A stretch of DNA of 64,000 nucleotides from Arthrinium phaeospermum. Its lineage: Eukaryota; Ascomycota; Sordariomycetes; Amphisphaeriales; Apiosporaceae. The DNA is taken from assembly GCA_006503535.1 (NCBI GenBank), contig QYRS01000005.1:3410001-3474000 (forward strand), in the 5' to 3' direction. Shown piece by piece: positions 1 to 9,587 of the stretch (the first letter of the stretch is position 1; every line of letters begins with the position of its first letter). A program made the translations under genes and the position numbers. The notes beneath the pieces are model-generated. The model worked only from the letters and a program-made list of their open reading frames with translations. It had not been told where the DNA came from and searched no databases.

Positions 1-528
1 TCTCGTTTATGCACTTCGCAGCCCCACTTTCGGCACTCTCTCAAAAGGGCGCCCCGAGGAGGTGTCGCCCGTCCAATCAACAAGTGACAAGCCCGAGACA
101 GAGGCTTGGCGGTCTCGGGGAAGGAGGGGGTGGTGGGGTAATATGCCGTGGTCGTATGCCGTAAGATATGTGCTGATCCCATCTGTGCAGATATCGCCGA
201 TCTCATCGTATTGTGTCACACCAGGTCCTGTTACGGTGTCCAATTGCAATAATTTCACATCGTTGGCCCCCAAATTGTTCTATTGTTATGACTATGACAT
301 AGTGCAGTTGCGCCTCGGGAAAACTAGGTCTTGACGGTGGAAGAAATAATTAGAACACAGAAAGCCTTGTGTATTGCAGTACCAGTTGTGGGGGCCGGAC
401 TAGGCTGACAAGATAGGATTTAATATGGGCAAGTGGCGGGATATAACATTCGCACCGACGCCGGTGTGATGGGAGTAGATATTGAAGTTACCAATTAGAC
501 AGCTCCTATGCAAGTTACTTGACCAAAG
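1..528. other. Left-edge non-coding stretch, upstream of first oxidase gene
   Basis: I see no supported gene here. Short open frames exist on both strands, but they lack introns, family motifs and consistent codon use. The last couple of hundred bases before 529 presumably hold the promoter and 5' UTR of the oxidase gene that starts there. No clear TATA element was picked out. Confidence 0.5.
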
Positions 529-2465
529 ATGCGTCTTTTCCATGCGGCTGTAGCAGTAGCGATACAAGCGACGACTTGTATCGCACAGAGTCCTTTCTCG
601 GATCTCGGAAGCAATGAAGAGTTTGTGTCACGTCTCGATGTCGATGCAGCTGCACGAGACCGTATCCTCGGCACCCTTAACACCACCCGAGCGAATGGTT
701 ACATCGAAACGCAGACGGCACATCTAGCATGCACGATAGCCAGTCTTGTCTTTGGACCCAAGCTGTACATGCCAGATGGTTCCCAGTATGAAGATCTTGT
801 CGACAACAATTGGTTGGTCACGAATCCCCATACATGTCACACACATGCGCCGAGATATGGATGCTAACCAGATCATGCCGTAACCAGGTCCATGACCTGC
901 TGGCTATCGCCGCAATGCATCCTGCAGCCCGAGTCCAGTCTCGACGTCTCACGGGCCCTTCTCATATCCACTTTCCTTGGTAGCCACTTCTCCGTCCGGA
1001 GTGGAGGGCACAACCCCAACATCGGGTTCTCCAGCATTGGGTCGGAGGGCATGCTTATCGACATGGCCAAACTGGATCAAGTGACGGTTCCCAAGCCGGG
1101 CGAAAACATGGCGTCCATTGGCCCCGGTAACCGCTGGGGCAAGGTTTACGAGACCCTGAGTGCCGCCGGCAAGATGGCCGTGGGCGGGCGCGCCAATGAT
1201 ATTGGGGTCGGCGGGCTACTGCTCGGCGGGGGCCTCAGTTACTGGTCGAGCATCCACGGCTTGGCTTGTTCCAAGGTCGTCAACTACGAGGTAGGTGGAC
1301 ATTCAAGCCCCTCTTTTCGCCGAGTCAAGAGTAGCAAGGCTGACGTGACCTCACGTTGCAGGTGGTTCTTGGGAACGGTTCCATCGTCAATGCCAATCGC
1401 AAATCCAACCCGGACTTATGGTGGGCATTGAAAGGCGGCGGGGCAAACTTTGGTACGCATACTTAGCATCCCGCATTTCCCCTTTTCCCTGTTCTCCTGG
1501 CTTATGACTATAATAATAGGTATTGTTACACGATTTGATATCGAAACTATCGACAATAATCAAATTTGGTTCGAGGGCCTGCTCATCAACGCGGACCAAC
1601 AAGACAAACTGATTGAGGCAGCGGTCGACTACGCAGCCGCCGCCGAGGACGATGTCGATGCCTCCGCCACCTACAATCTAGGGCCAACCGGCGGTGCCGT
1701 CTACCTTGCCTACAACAAGCCAGTCGAGCGTCCGGAGATATTCAAGCGCTTTTACGATATCCCCCACCAGACCATCATCAACTCGACGGTCGGAACGTCG
1801 GCGGAATACCACAATGCGGTATCTGCGCTGAATCCCTTCTCCACGCTACGGTGAGACTTTTTCTCCTGCCACAGGCGGCCAGCTGTCCAATTCAGTCGAA
1901 TAGGTCTAATACAGTATCTCGCAGAATTGCCATCTCCACCTACAGCCGCCAATGGGACCTCGACACGCTCCTGGAGCACTATGAGCGCTACCAGAAGGCG
2001 TCGGCCGACGTGCAGACTCGCCTCAACGCGACCATGTACCTGGCCCCCCAAATCTTCAGCAAGGCCGCTATAACGGCCACGGAAGCTAAGGGAGACAGTC
2101 CGCTTCAGTTGGCAAACGAAACATACTGTTGTAAGTCTTGAAGAACGAACCATCAGCAATGAGTAGTGACTTACTGACATTATGTATTACTAGTCCTGGA
2201 GGTCATGATCAACTGGACAGACGCCGAGCACGACGAGGAGGCGATGCAGGCCCTCGTAGATGTCGGAAACGACCTCGTCGCCTCGGCGCATGACATGGGC
2301 ACCGACTTGAACTTCCACTACATGAACGATGCCGGGCCCGACCAAGACGTGCTGGCTTCTTACGGCTCCTTGGACAGAATGAGGGCTGTGAGTCGGGCTT
2401 ATGACCCGTACCAAGTTTTTCAGCATCTGCAGCACGACGGCTTCCTATTAGCCAAGGGAAGATGA
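529..2465 (+). CDS. Secreted FAD-linked oxidoreductase, berberine-bridge-enzyme type (528 aa)
   Basis: Six exons fit the reading frame: 529-812, 888-1290, 1362-1452, 1520-1850, 1925-2130 and 2194-2465 (1,587 nt, 528 aa). A signal peptide of about 20 residues ([20 protein letters not shown]) points to secretion. The FAD-binding domain (PCMH/BBE type) shows VRSGGHNPN. His136 is the expected 8-alpha-histidyl flavin attachment residue. Further on are [10 protein letters not shown] and [10 protein letters not shown], and the C-terminal BBE segment is [10 protein letters not shown]. The cysteine of plant BBEs (GVCPTVG) is replaced here by GGRANDIG, so a single covalent flavin link is expected. Such enzymes oxidise alcohols, sugars or biosynthetic intermediates; the substrate cannot be read from sequence. 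A second family member lies 760 bp downstream on the same strand, with matching intron positions, and a P450 follows. Confidence 0.9.
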
Positions 2466-3226
2466 AGCGAGGAAAGTTTTGCGAAGCGGCAGAGTCATGT
2501 ATCTGTAGTTGAGTGAGTCCTTCTACTAGTGGCTTAAATAAACAAAGGCAGGTTTCGGCAGCCCAGTTTCAATTCCGTTGCAGTACCAGGTCTACCCACA
2601 GTGAAACCATCCATTCATGTACGTGTCTCTATTTGTGGCCCATTTCATAGAAAACGCGTTATTGGTGGTGTTGAGCGTGTCCTTCCGTAATTCTTTCTGG
2701 CTAGGTCTACAGGCCACCTATCCGTAGGTCTTGTCTGAGATGCGGAGTAAGCCGTGTTCGGGCATTCGAAGTGGATGCCATGTTGTTATCCAAATTGCCA
2801 TTCTGGGCTCGGCCCGTAGATTATGCAGCCACCATGTATGCAGGGTAACGTAAGACGCGGGACCATCGCCCAAGGCATCCAAGACGATCGGAGCCCCACC
2901 GGCAATGACGATTAGGTCAGTAGTTATCAGCTTCCGCCTGCATGCTTACTCACCAAGGTCCCGTGGGAACAGACCACACTTTCTACGTTGACAGCACCTG
3001 TCTCGATTATTCCACTTTCTTCCGGTTACAAAGAGGTAACAAACGAATCATAGTGGGGTAATATCAGAACTCCTTACTCTCGGAGACGTGGCAGGTCATT
3101 TCTCGCAGGTGCATGTCGTTTTCCCAGCTACCCCATAGGTGATTCTCAGCTTTCCCTATTCGTTTGTTCCCGAAGTTTGAACCACCCATTCTCAATCCCA
3201 TCGTATCAACAGGCCACGCCACGACC
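2466..3226. other. Intergenic region between the two FAD oxidase genes
   Basis: No gene is seen in this 760-bp stretch. It should contain the 3' end of the upstream oxidase and the promoter of the next. A possible alternative in-frame start for the next gene lies at 3164. Confidence 0.5.
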
Positions 3227-5139
3227 ATGACAATAACTGAAAGCTGGGCTACTCGGGCAACTGCCGCATGCGAGCAGTTTCAGAAACTATTTCCCGGTCG
3301 CGTGACCGTCTTGGAGGACGCCAACTACGATTCCGTCATATGTCAAAGCTGGTACGTCCGTTACCCTAATCAGGCCCCGGCTCCTCACGTATGCACCGGC
3401 CCTCCACTCACTCATCGTCTATCATTGGCTACAGGTCTGTCACTAGCCGCATCCCGGCCACAGCCTATGTTGACCTCAGGAGCACCGAGGATGTGGTCAA
3501 AGCCCTGTCTGTAATCAGGCAAACCGGTTCCAGATTCGCCATCCGGTCCGCGGGCCACAACGCCAACCCGGGCTTCAGCAGCGTCGGCCTGGACAAGGCG
3601 GGTGTGGTTCTAGATCTAAGCGGGCTCAAGTCGCAAAGCCTGGACAAGGGCAGCAATACGGCGCGGTTTGGTGGCGGTAATAACTGGCTCGAAGTGTCCA
3701 GTTGGTTAGAGGGCCAGGACCTGTCGGTGGTTGGGAGCCGCGAGGGCCAGGTTGGCCTGTCTGGGTTTCTTTTGGGAGGTACGATGTTTCCATCTTTCTG
3801 CTCGCAACCCGCAATTGTCTCACATCCCATACTAACAGAGCAATGTCCAAGGTGGCCAGGGGATCTTCTCCAGTCTGTACGGCTTGGGCGCGGATGGCGT
3901 CAAGGACTTCGAGGTGACCCCCAAGTTCCAGTCCCGTTTCTACTGAAGCTGAGGGCTGACAACAGCATTTCCTCTTAGATTGTGCTTGCCGATGGTAGCA
4001 TTGTCAATGCCAATGCGGACTCTCACTCCGATCTTTTCCTTGCCCTAAAGGGCGGCGGCACCAATTTCGGTACGACCAAGTCTTCCCCCCTTTTGAAGTC
4101 GCACATCCTTTAACTCTAACAATTAATAGGGGTCATCACTGGGGTTACTCTTGAGACGCATGAACTCATCAAGGCCCAATACACGATCAATATGTACCAG
4201 GTCTCGGACTACCACAATGTCCTCGCCGCCTTCGTGGAGGTCCAAAAGGCCATGGAGCTCGATCATAAGATCGGCATGTTCATCAACACCAGGAAGGACT
4301 ACATAGCCGTCGGACTATTCTATGCTGGCTGGTCTGACGAGCTGCCTCGGGTCTTCGACCCCTTTTCCAAGCTGACTAGCCTGATAGCTGCTGTGGTTCC
4401 CACGACCAATGGCACCTTGGTTAAGCTCATGGACCTGTTGGAGCAATGGGCTTACAGGGAGAAAGACTTGAAGTCAGTACCAACCCATCCCCTACATCCC
4501 CACCATGACAAATCGAAATCGGATCACAGCCGCTAACGCAGTCGGCAGACACGCCTACCTCACCATGACCAGCCGAATCTCGCAAGAGCTGTACGAAGAA
4601 AACTTCGAATACTGCAAGGATATCCTTGAGAAACTCCCTACAACAGTGAGCCTGCACTGGTCCATCCAACCTCTGTCTCAGGCAGCCGTCGAAGCTGGCG
4701 AGAAGCGCGGCGGTAATATTCTTGGGTTACAAAAGGTCCCCCAGTCTCGTAGGTTTCACCTTCCTTTCCACTGCTCAATGGTACAGATCGTATCCTCAAA
4801 ACTGGTCTTACGAGACCTTTCGCTATGCTGTCGATAGACCCGGAGCTTAACACTCGTTTCACAGTTTGGATCTTCGCCTGCGATTGGAAGGAAGATACCG
4901 ACGACAGCAAAGTCCACGAATCTCTACGAACGTGCCTAAAGGAGCTCGAGGCCATGGCCGTCGAAAGAGACTTGAAGCTGGACCTCCGCTTTCCTACCTT
5001 TGCGGGAGCTTCGCAAGACGTCCTGGGAAGTTTTGGAAATGCGAGCTTGGACAAGCTTCGCCAGGTGGCGGCCAAGTACGACCCTGACGGTTTCTTCCAG
5101 GAGCGCCAGTGCGGAGGTTTCCTACTTCGCGATCTATGA
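3227..5139 (+). CDS. FAD-linked oxidoreductase, BBE type, without obvious signal peptide (505 aa)
   Basis: Seven exons fit: 3227-3351, 3435-3778, 3852-3913, 3979-4069, 4130-4472, 4549-4748 and 4787-5139 (1,518 nt, 505 aa). The start at 3227 gives [11 protein letters not shown], which is not a signal peptide. An in-frame ATG at 3164 adds 21 residues and also no clear signal. Motifs are [10 protein letters not shown] with His83 as the likely flavin attachment residue, LKGGGTNFG, and C-terminal YDPDGFFQE. Introns after the W codon (phase 2), after FE (phase 0) and within NFG (phase 1) match the neighbour at 529-2465, so the two are old tandem duplicates. This copy has one extra intron at LLGG. 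The sixth intron would be only 38 nt (4749-4786), which is suspicious. The gene is convergent with the P450, 267 bp away. The substrate is unknown. Confidence 0.85.
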
Positions 5140-5406
5140 GGAGTCGCATTCTGGGAGTTGTGGGGTCTGTCTATCAACAGGCATGCTTTAGTTATTGGTA
5201 CACTGTGTGCCATCTATGATGCTCGTTCACAGGACCCCCCTGAGGATTCTGTTCAACTATGAAACCATTTCGCATCATATGGAAAGCAAAATGAGTATTT
5301 CTTAACATAACTCCGTCTCGTCGGGCATGAACCTCGTGCCATGAGCGAAGTTGCGGTGTATGCCTACGAACGAAGTATAGATAATGAACGCAATAGTACA
5401 GTGCCA

Positions 5407-7035
5407 TCAGCCCGTTTGAATGGAAACGTGGGTGTACAGGTTGGGGCCTGCCTTGGTGCCGATGGCAAAGTTGTCCATCTCAGCTTCGAAGTCCTTGGCC
5501 GTAGCCCCCTCCACTGTAAGATCAAACTTTTTGACTATTGCGGCGACTATCAGATACATTTGGGCCCATGCTAGGCTATATAGCAATTAGTTGATAGAAA
5601 ATAGCAGTTAGAAGGTATGCAGAGACTTACTGCATGCCGAGGCACATCCTAGTGCCTCTTGAAAAGGGAGCGTATAAACTGGGGTCGGGTACAGTCTCTT
5701 TGGAACCCATCCAGCGATCCGGGTTGAAGCGCATCGGCTCGGGATATAGGATTTCGTCCGTGTGCATCAGATAAGTTGTCATCCCTACAGGGACCCCGGC
5801 CGGGATGCACCATCCGTTGTAGAGGTCTTTATTAGTGATTCGGGCGGCTCGGGTGGCGATGCCGGGACTTAGGCGCATGCCCTCGGTCAACACGGCCGTG
5901 AGGTAGGGTAGGCGTTCCAGCTGCTTCAAGAAAAAGGGCTCGGTGGAGGTTGGGTTGACATCGGTAGAAACCAAAGCAAGTTCCACTCGAAGTCGCTGGA
6001 GTATCTCCAAGTCCGAATAGACATGGAAGAGGACCAGTCGCAAGGTGCTGGCGGTCGTTTCGTAGGCCGCGCCGAGCGTCGGTCCCACCTCTTGCATCAC
6101 GCGATCGAGCGCCTTGTCTGCGGGCGGCAGGCTGGAGTGGGCGATCTCGTATATCATCGTGTCCCGCACCGTGTCGCTTACCTGGGCAGACGGCGACACC
6201 GCCGCCTCCAGCGTTTCGCGAGTATCCTGTTCCTGTTGTTGCATGAAACGTAAGAACGCCTTGGTGCCCTCGTCGGCCGACTTCATGGCCCAGCTGATCG
6301 GCATGGCTTTCAGCAGGGGGCCGAACCAGCGGATGTGTTTGGTGATGCGCCAAAAGGATCCTGCGCCGTGGGAAGCATTCGACAACCCGATGCCAAAGTC
6401 ATCGAGCTCAAGCTCGCTGTAGTCTTTCCCCAAGATGAACTTGTTTGCGTTATCCCGGGTGAAAGCACTAATGGCGGCGCCCAGATTAAACGTGGTGCCG
6501 TCCAGTTTGGAGATGCGATGACATAGCTTGTCCACATTGTCATTTAGCAGGTCCTGTCGAGCCCATATGTTTTGCTTGGAAAAGAAAGGGGCAATGGAGC
6601 GCCGGTGCAGCTTGTGGGCGCCGTGACCAGATCCGAAGACGGTAGAGTCCCTGGCCCCGAATGCATCGTAGGTCCAAGAGTACTTATCCCATTGCCCATC
6701 CAAGCGGTACAGTGTCTCGAAGAATGCCGGGTCTGTTACGTGCAGTTCGTACGGGCTGATGCGAATGATGGGGCCTGTTGCGCTTTAGCACGGTTTTCAC
6801 CCAGTCAACTCACTGCTGACAGCCTACCGTACTCCTTGTGCAGCTGTGCGATCTTGAAAGTATATTTTCCGCCCAGAACGACGTCGTAGTAGGCCTCGTA
6901 CCAGCGCGATATGGCTGCCAGTCTCGGGCCGGGAAAGCGCGACAGGGGGTCGAGAAACAGGCGATAAAACACGAGGGTGGCGTAGTAGGCGAAAACCGCT
7001 ATGGCAAGCGCTTGCCAGCGGGCGACAGACTCCAT
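5407..7035 (-). CDS. Cytochrome P450 monooxygenase (506 aa), trichodiene-oxygenase-like
   Basis: Three exons on the minus strand: 7035-6828, 6774-5631 and 5575-5407 (1,521 nt, 506 aa). An N-terminal membrane anchor (about residues 8-28, ALAIAVFAYYATLVFYRLFL) is followed by a proline/glycine hinge (SRFPGP). The I-helix region has AAYETT near residue 305. The K-helix ExxR is E367-GM-R370, the PERF-like element is FNPDRW (419-424), and the heme loop is PFSRGTRMCLG with Cys447 as thiolate ligand. The last intron falls right after this loop, and splicing restores CLGMHLAW, typical of the family. The N-terminal half (YDVVLGGKYTFK and HKEYGPIIRISPYELHV) recalls CYP58-like trichodiene oxygenases; that assignment is from memory and moderate. 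It likely oxidises a small metabolite at the ER together with the neighbouring FAD oxidases. Confidence 0.92.
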
Positions 7036-7283
7036 TGGGCGGTTACGGAAACCACTGGCTCTCCCTGGTTCAAAAAGAACTGGAGAAGGGATCGTTGGAG
7101 AGAATATCGTCGGGTCGTCGGCTTATTATATATACTAGGTACAATACCCAAATTCAAACAAGGGGGGAGCAAGCAAGGAGGGAGCTGAGGATCGCTTCTC
7201 ATTGGTGTGTTGGTTCAGCAACGGACCAGTGCAACGTGGGGGAGCTGGTCAGGCCATTTTGAGGCCCCGCACTAACCAGATAC
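7036..7283. promoter_or_regulatory. Divergent promoter between the P450 and F-box genes
   Basis: The 248-bp gap separates two start codons that face away from each other, so both promoters must lie here. An AT-rich TATA-like run (ttattatatatacta) sits near 7121-7136. No binding-site motif was assigned. The short gap makes co-regulation of the two genes possible but does not prove it. Confidence 0.55.
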
Positions 7284-8417
7284 ATGTCATTGCCAACCAT
7301 TCCACACCGGCAGACCGACTCTCCCGAGTCTTTCGGTTCCCATCCAAACGTCGAGAAGTTAGGAAATATGGCGTTCGACCCGTTTTCAATCTATGATGTT
7401 CCATCTGAACTTGAAACCGAAGAGCCTACCGAAGAGGCTATTCTCCGTCTGTGCGCGGCATCACAAAGTCAGCTCGCTCGCCGTCTCGTCTCGTCCAGTC
7501 GAGAGGAGACAGAGGCCGTCCAGGATTCGCTCCGCGCCGCCTTCAGCAGCAACCCATCGGCCGCCGGTCTTGGGAATCTAGACCGGCTGCCCCATGAGAT
7601 CGTGGCTATGATACTTCCCCATCTGGACGTCCTGTCGTACTTTCGGTTTCGCCAACTCAACCGGCTCGCTCGTCAACTATGCACCGAGTTCGTGATGGAG
7701 TACCAGGTAATTGTCACCCATGGCCTGCAGGGTCTGCGCGGCCTGTTGCGCGGCAACCTCGACCATCGCTTCACTATATTGGACCTGTACCGCGTCCTCA
7801 CGACCCGCGACTGCGTGCTGTGCGGGGCTTTCGGGGGCTTCATGTATCTGCCATCCGCCCTGCGGTGCTGCTATCCCTGCATCACGGTCTCTGACGAGCT
7901 CCTCGTCCTAGACAGCACCACCTTCTGTGATCAAGCTGGCGTGAGCCCGGCCGAGGCGCGACAAATTCTGGTGGGTTCGACACTGCGTACCGTCCCCGGC
8001 CCTTACGACAAGTCCGGTCGGCAGGACAAACCCGACAATGACCGGCCCCAGTATCTCATCTCGGCCAAAGAGGCCCTAGAAGAGCTGGCCGCCCACGGGC
8101 TCCTTCGCCAGCCCACTTCATTGTCCAAGATGGCCAGCGAGCACCATCAGTCCTCGACCCGATCCATGGCGTCGACGGCCCTGCCGTGGTACAATCCGCA
8201 CACGGCCAAGGCCGACGATGGAGTGTGTTGCGAGGGTGAGCAAGGGGATTACGAGTGGACGGAACATATCTCGGACAGGGTAGAGCGGGCAAGATTTGAT
8301 AGGAGTTTCCCTAAGGACGAGTTCTTTTCGCACTTCATGGGGTGCGAAGCCGCCAAGAGCTGGTGGGCGGTGGTGAAGTATTCTGGGCAGGACACGAGAT
8401 ACATGAAGCTCATTTGA
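7284..8417 (+). CDS. F-box domain protein (377 aa, single exon)
   Basis: This is one open frame without introns. An in-frame ATG at 7368 (MAFDPFSIYDVPSE) is a good alternative start. An F-box-like segment lies near residues 93-130 (LDRLPHEIVAMILPHL, then FRQLNRLARQL), the motif that binds Skp1 in SCF ubiquitin ligases. A cysteine cluster follows (CVLCGAF and RCCYPC), which could bind zinc. The C-terminal part ends in WWAVVKYSGQDTRYMKLI. Fungal genomes hold many such F-box proteins with no assigned target. It shares a 248-bp divergent promoter with the P450, so it may regulate or merely flank the metabolic genes. Confidence 0.75.
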   Translation: MSLPTIPHRQTDSPESFGSHPNVEKLGNMAFDPFSIYDVPSELETEEPTEEAILRLCAASQSQLARRLVSSSREETEAVQDSLRAAFSSNPSAAGLGNLDRLPHEIVAMILPHLDVLSYFRFRQLNRLARQLCTEFVMEYQVIVTHGLQGLRGLLRGNLDHRFTILDLYRVLTTRDCVLCGAFGGFMYLPSALRCCYPCITVSDELLVLDSTTFCDQAGVSPAEARQILVGSTLRTVPGPYDKSGRQDKPDNDRPQYLISAKEALEELAAHGLLRQPTSLSKMASEHHQSSTRSMASTALPWYNPHTAKADDGVCCEGEQGDYEWTEHISDRVERARFDRSFPKDEFFSHFMGCEAAKSWWAVVKYSGQDTRYMKLI

Positions 8418-9426
8418 TATATTAAGACTGCGGCGTATATCTGTGGGGGCTATCTTGAAGGCATGTTATAGGGATTAATTACACGCGTATCGTCTCCTCT
8501 GGCCGCATTCTTCTGGAGATCGTTGACGACGTTAATTATTGATCAAAACGTGATGGTATTAGAATGACTTCATGGTTATATGACGATTGTGTTGAAATGT
8601 TTGAAAAAATGGTGCTGGATCGGTGGATGATTTGATTTCGTGTTTGGAAAATGTTCTGCCTTTGGTGTCGAAGGGCGTCGCCATTGTGAAACACATATAG
8701 TTTCTAAAAATGTTATCAAATCGTAGGACACACCACTCATTATGTCCCGTCACCAGATCTAGGATGACTGAAACTAGAGGCAAGGGAGGAGCAGGGAGCG
8801 TGGCGATATCCTGAGAAAAGGGGTACATTCAGTACCCCGTGTGTATTCCCCAGCTCTTGAACTCACATATATGCATTGTGGGCTGCTCCATGCATCCTTA
8901 TACCTAGAGCACGAAAGAGAAAGGATACCGGCGGTATACCGTCCTTATATTGAGAGTTGATAGTATTATGTGTAAGTCAGTGGGAGTTTTCAGTCGCAAT
9001 CAACGCTTGACCGGCAGTTTCTGTTGATTACGTATATTACTCTCTAACGGGTGTCATTGATATGACCCAGCATGTCGTTTCAAAGACTCTGCTAGTTTCG
9101 GAACTACAATCTGCACAAAGCCTACTTGAACTGAAGATACAACAGCCATCCACTCATTGTATTCCTATGCCTCAGTACGGAATGCAAGACCATCTTATCG
9201 GATCCTGTGATGACCCAACTACCTGGTCTATGAGCCCGTGAAGGCCTCAATAGTCTTGCACGTCTCTTCGACGATATTGAACTATAAGAAATGCCGGACA
9301 CCCTGGTCAGCACAAAGGATCATTCAATATGGTATAATTGCGACGAGTCGCATCGGATTATCCGGGAGGGACTCACATCCTTTTTATAGAAACTGTGTCT
9401 GCGGTTGGGGTTGACTCCGAAAATGG
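8418..9426. other. Non-coding stretch between the F-box gene and the chitinase 3' end
   Basis: No gene is supported. Short frames near 8559-8828 and 9122-9313 (minus) lack family signals. The right part may contain the 3' UTR, or even an alternative last exon, of the chitinase (see the finding at 9429-9590). Confidence 0.45.
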
Positions 9427-9507
9427 TTCTAGAAGCACCCCAAAACGAATCAAATCAGCCTCTGCTTGCCATGGCTCTGAGATGGCGACCATGTTCGTGG
9501 AAAAGCC

Positions 9508-9509
<2 letters not shown>

Positions 9510-9585
<76 letters not shown>
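9510..9585. repeat. (GA)n microsatellite, about 38 units
   Basis: This is an uninterrupted GA dinucleotide tract of about 76 bases. On the chitinase strand it reads as (TC)n and begins one base after the predicted stop codon. Because the stop overlaps a GTGAGT donor-like sequence, the tract could be the pyrimidine-rich part of an intron rather than 3' UTR. Confidence 0.97.

Positions 9586-9586
<1 letters not shown>

Positions 9587-9587
<1 letters not shown>

Noticed and set aside
1240..1290. Cysteine in HGLACSKVV of the first FAD oxidase as a second flavin attachment site
   Set aside because: In bicovalent family members the cysteine lies earlier, in the GVCPTVG-type motif, which here is GGRANDIG.
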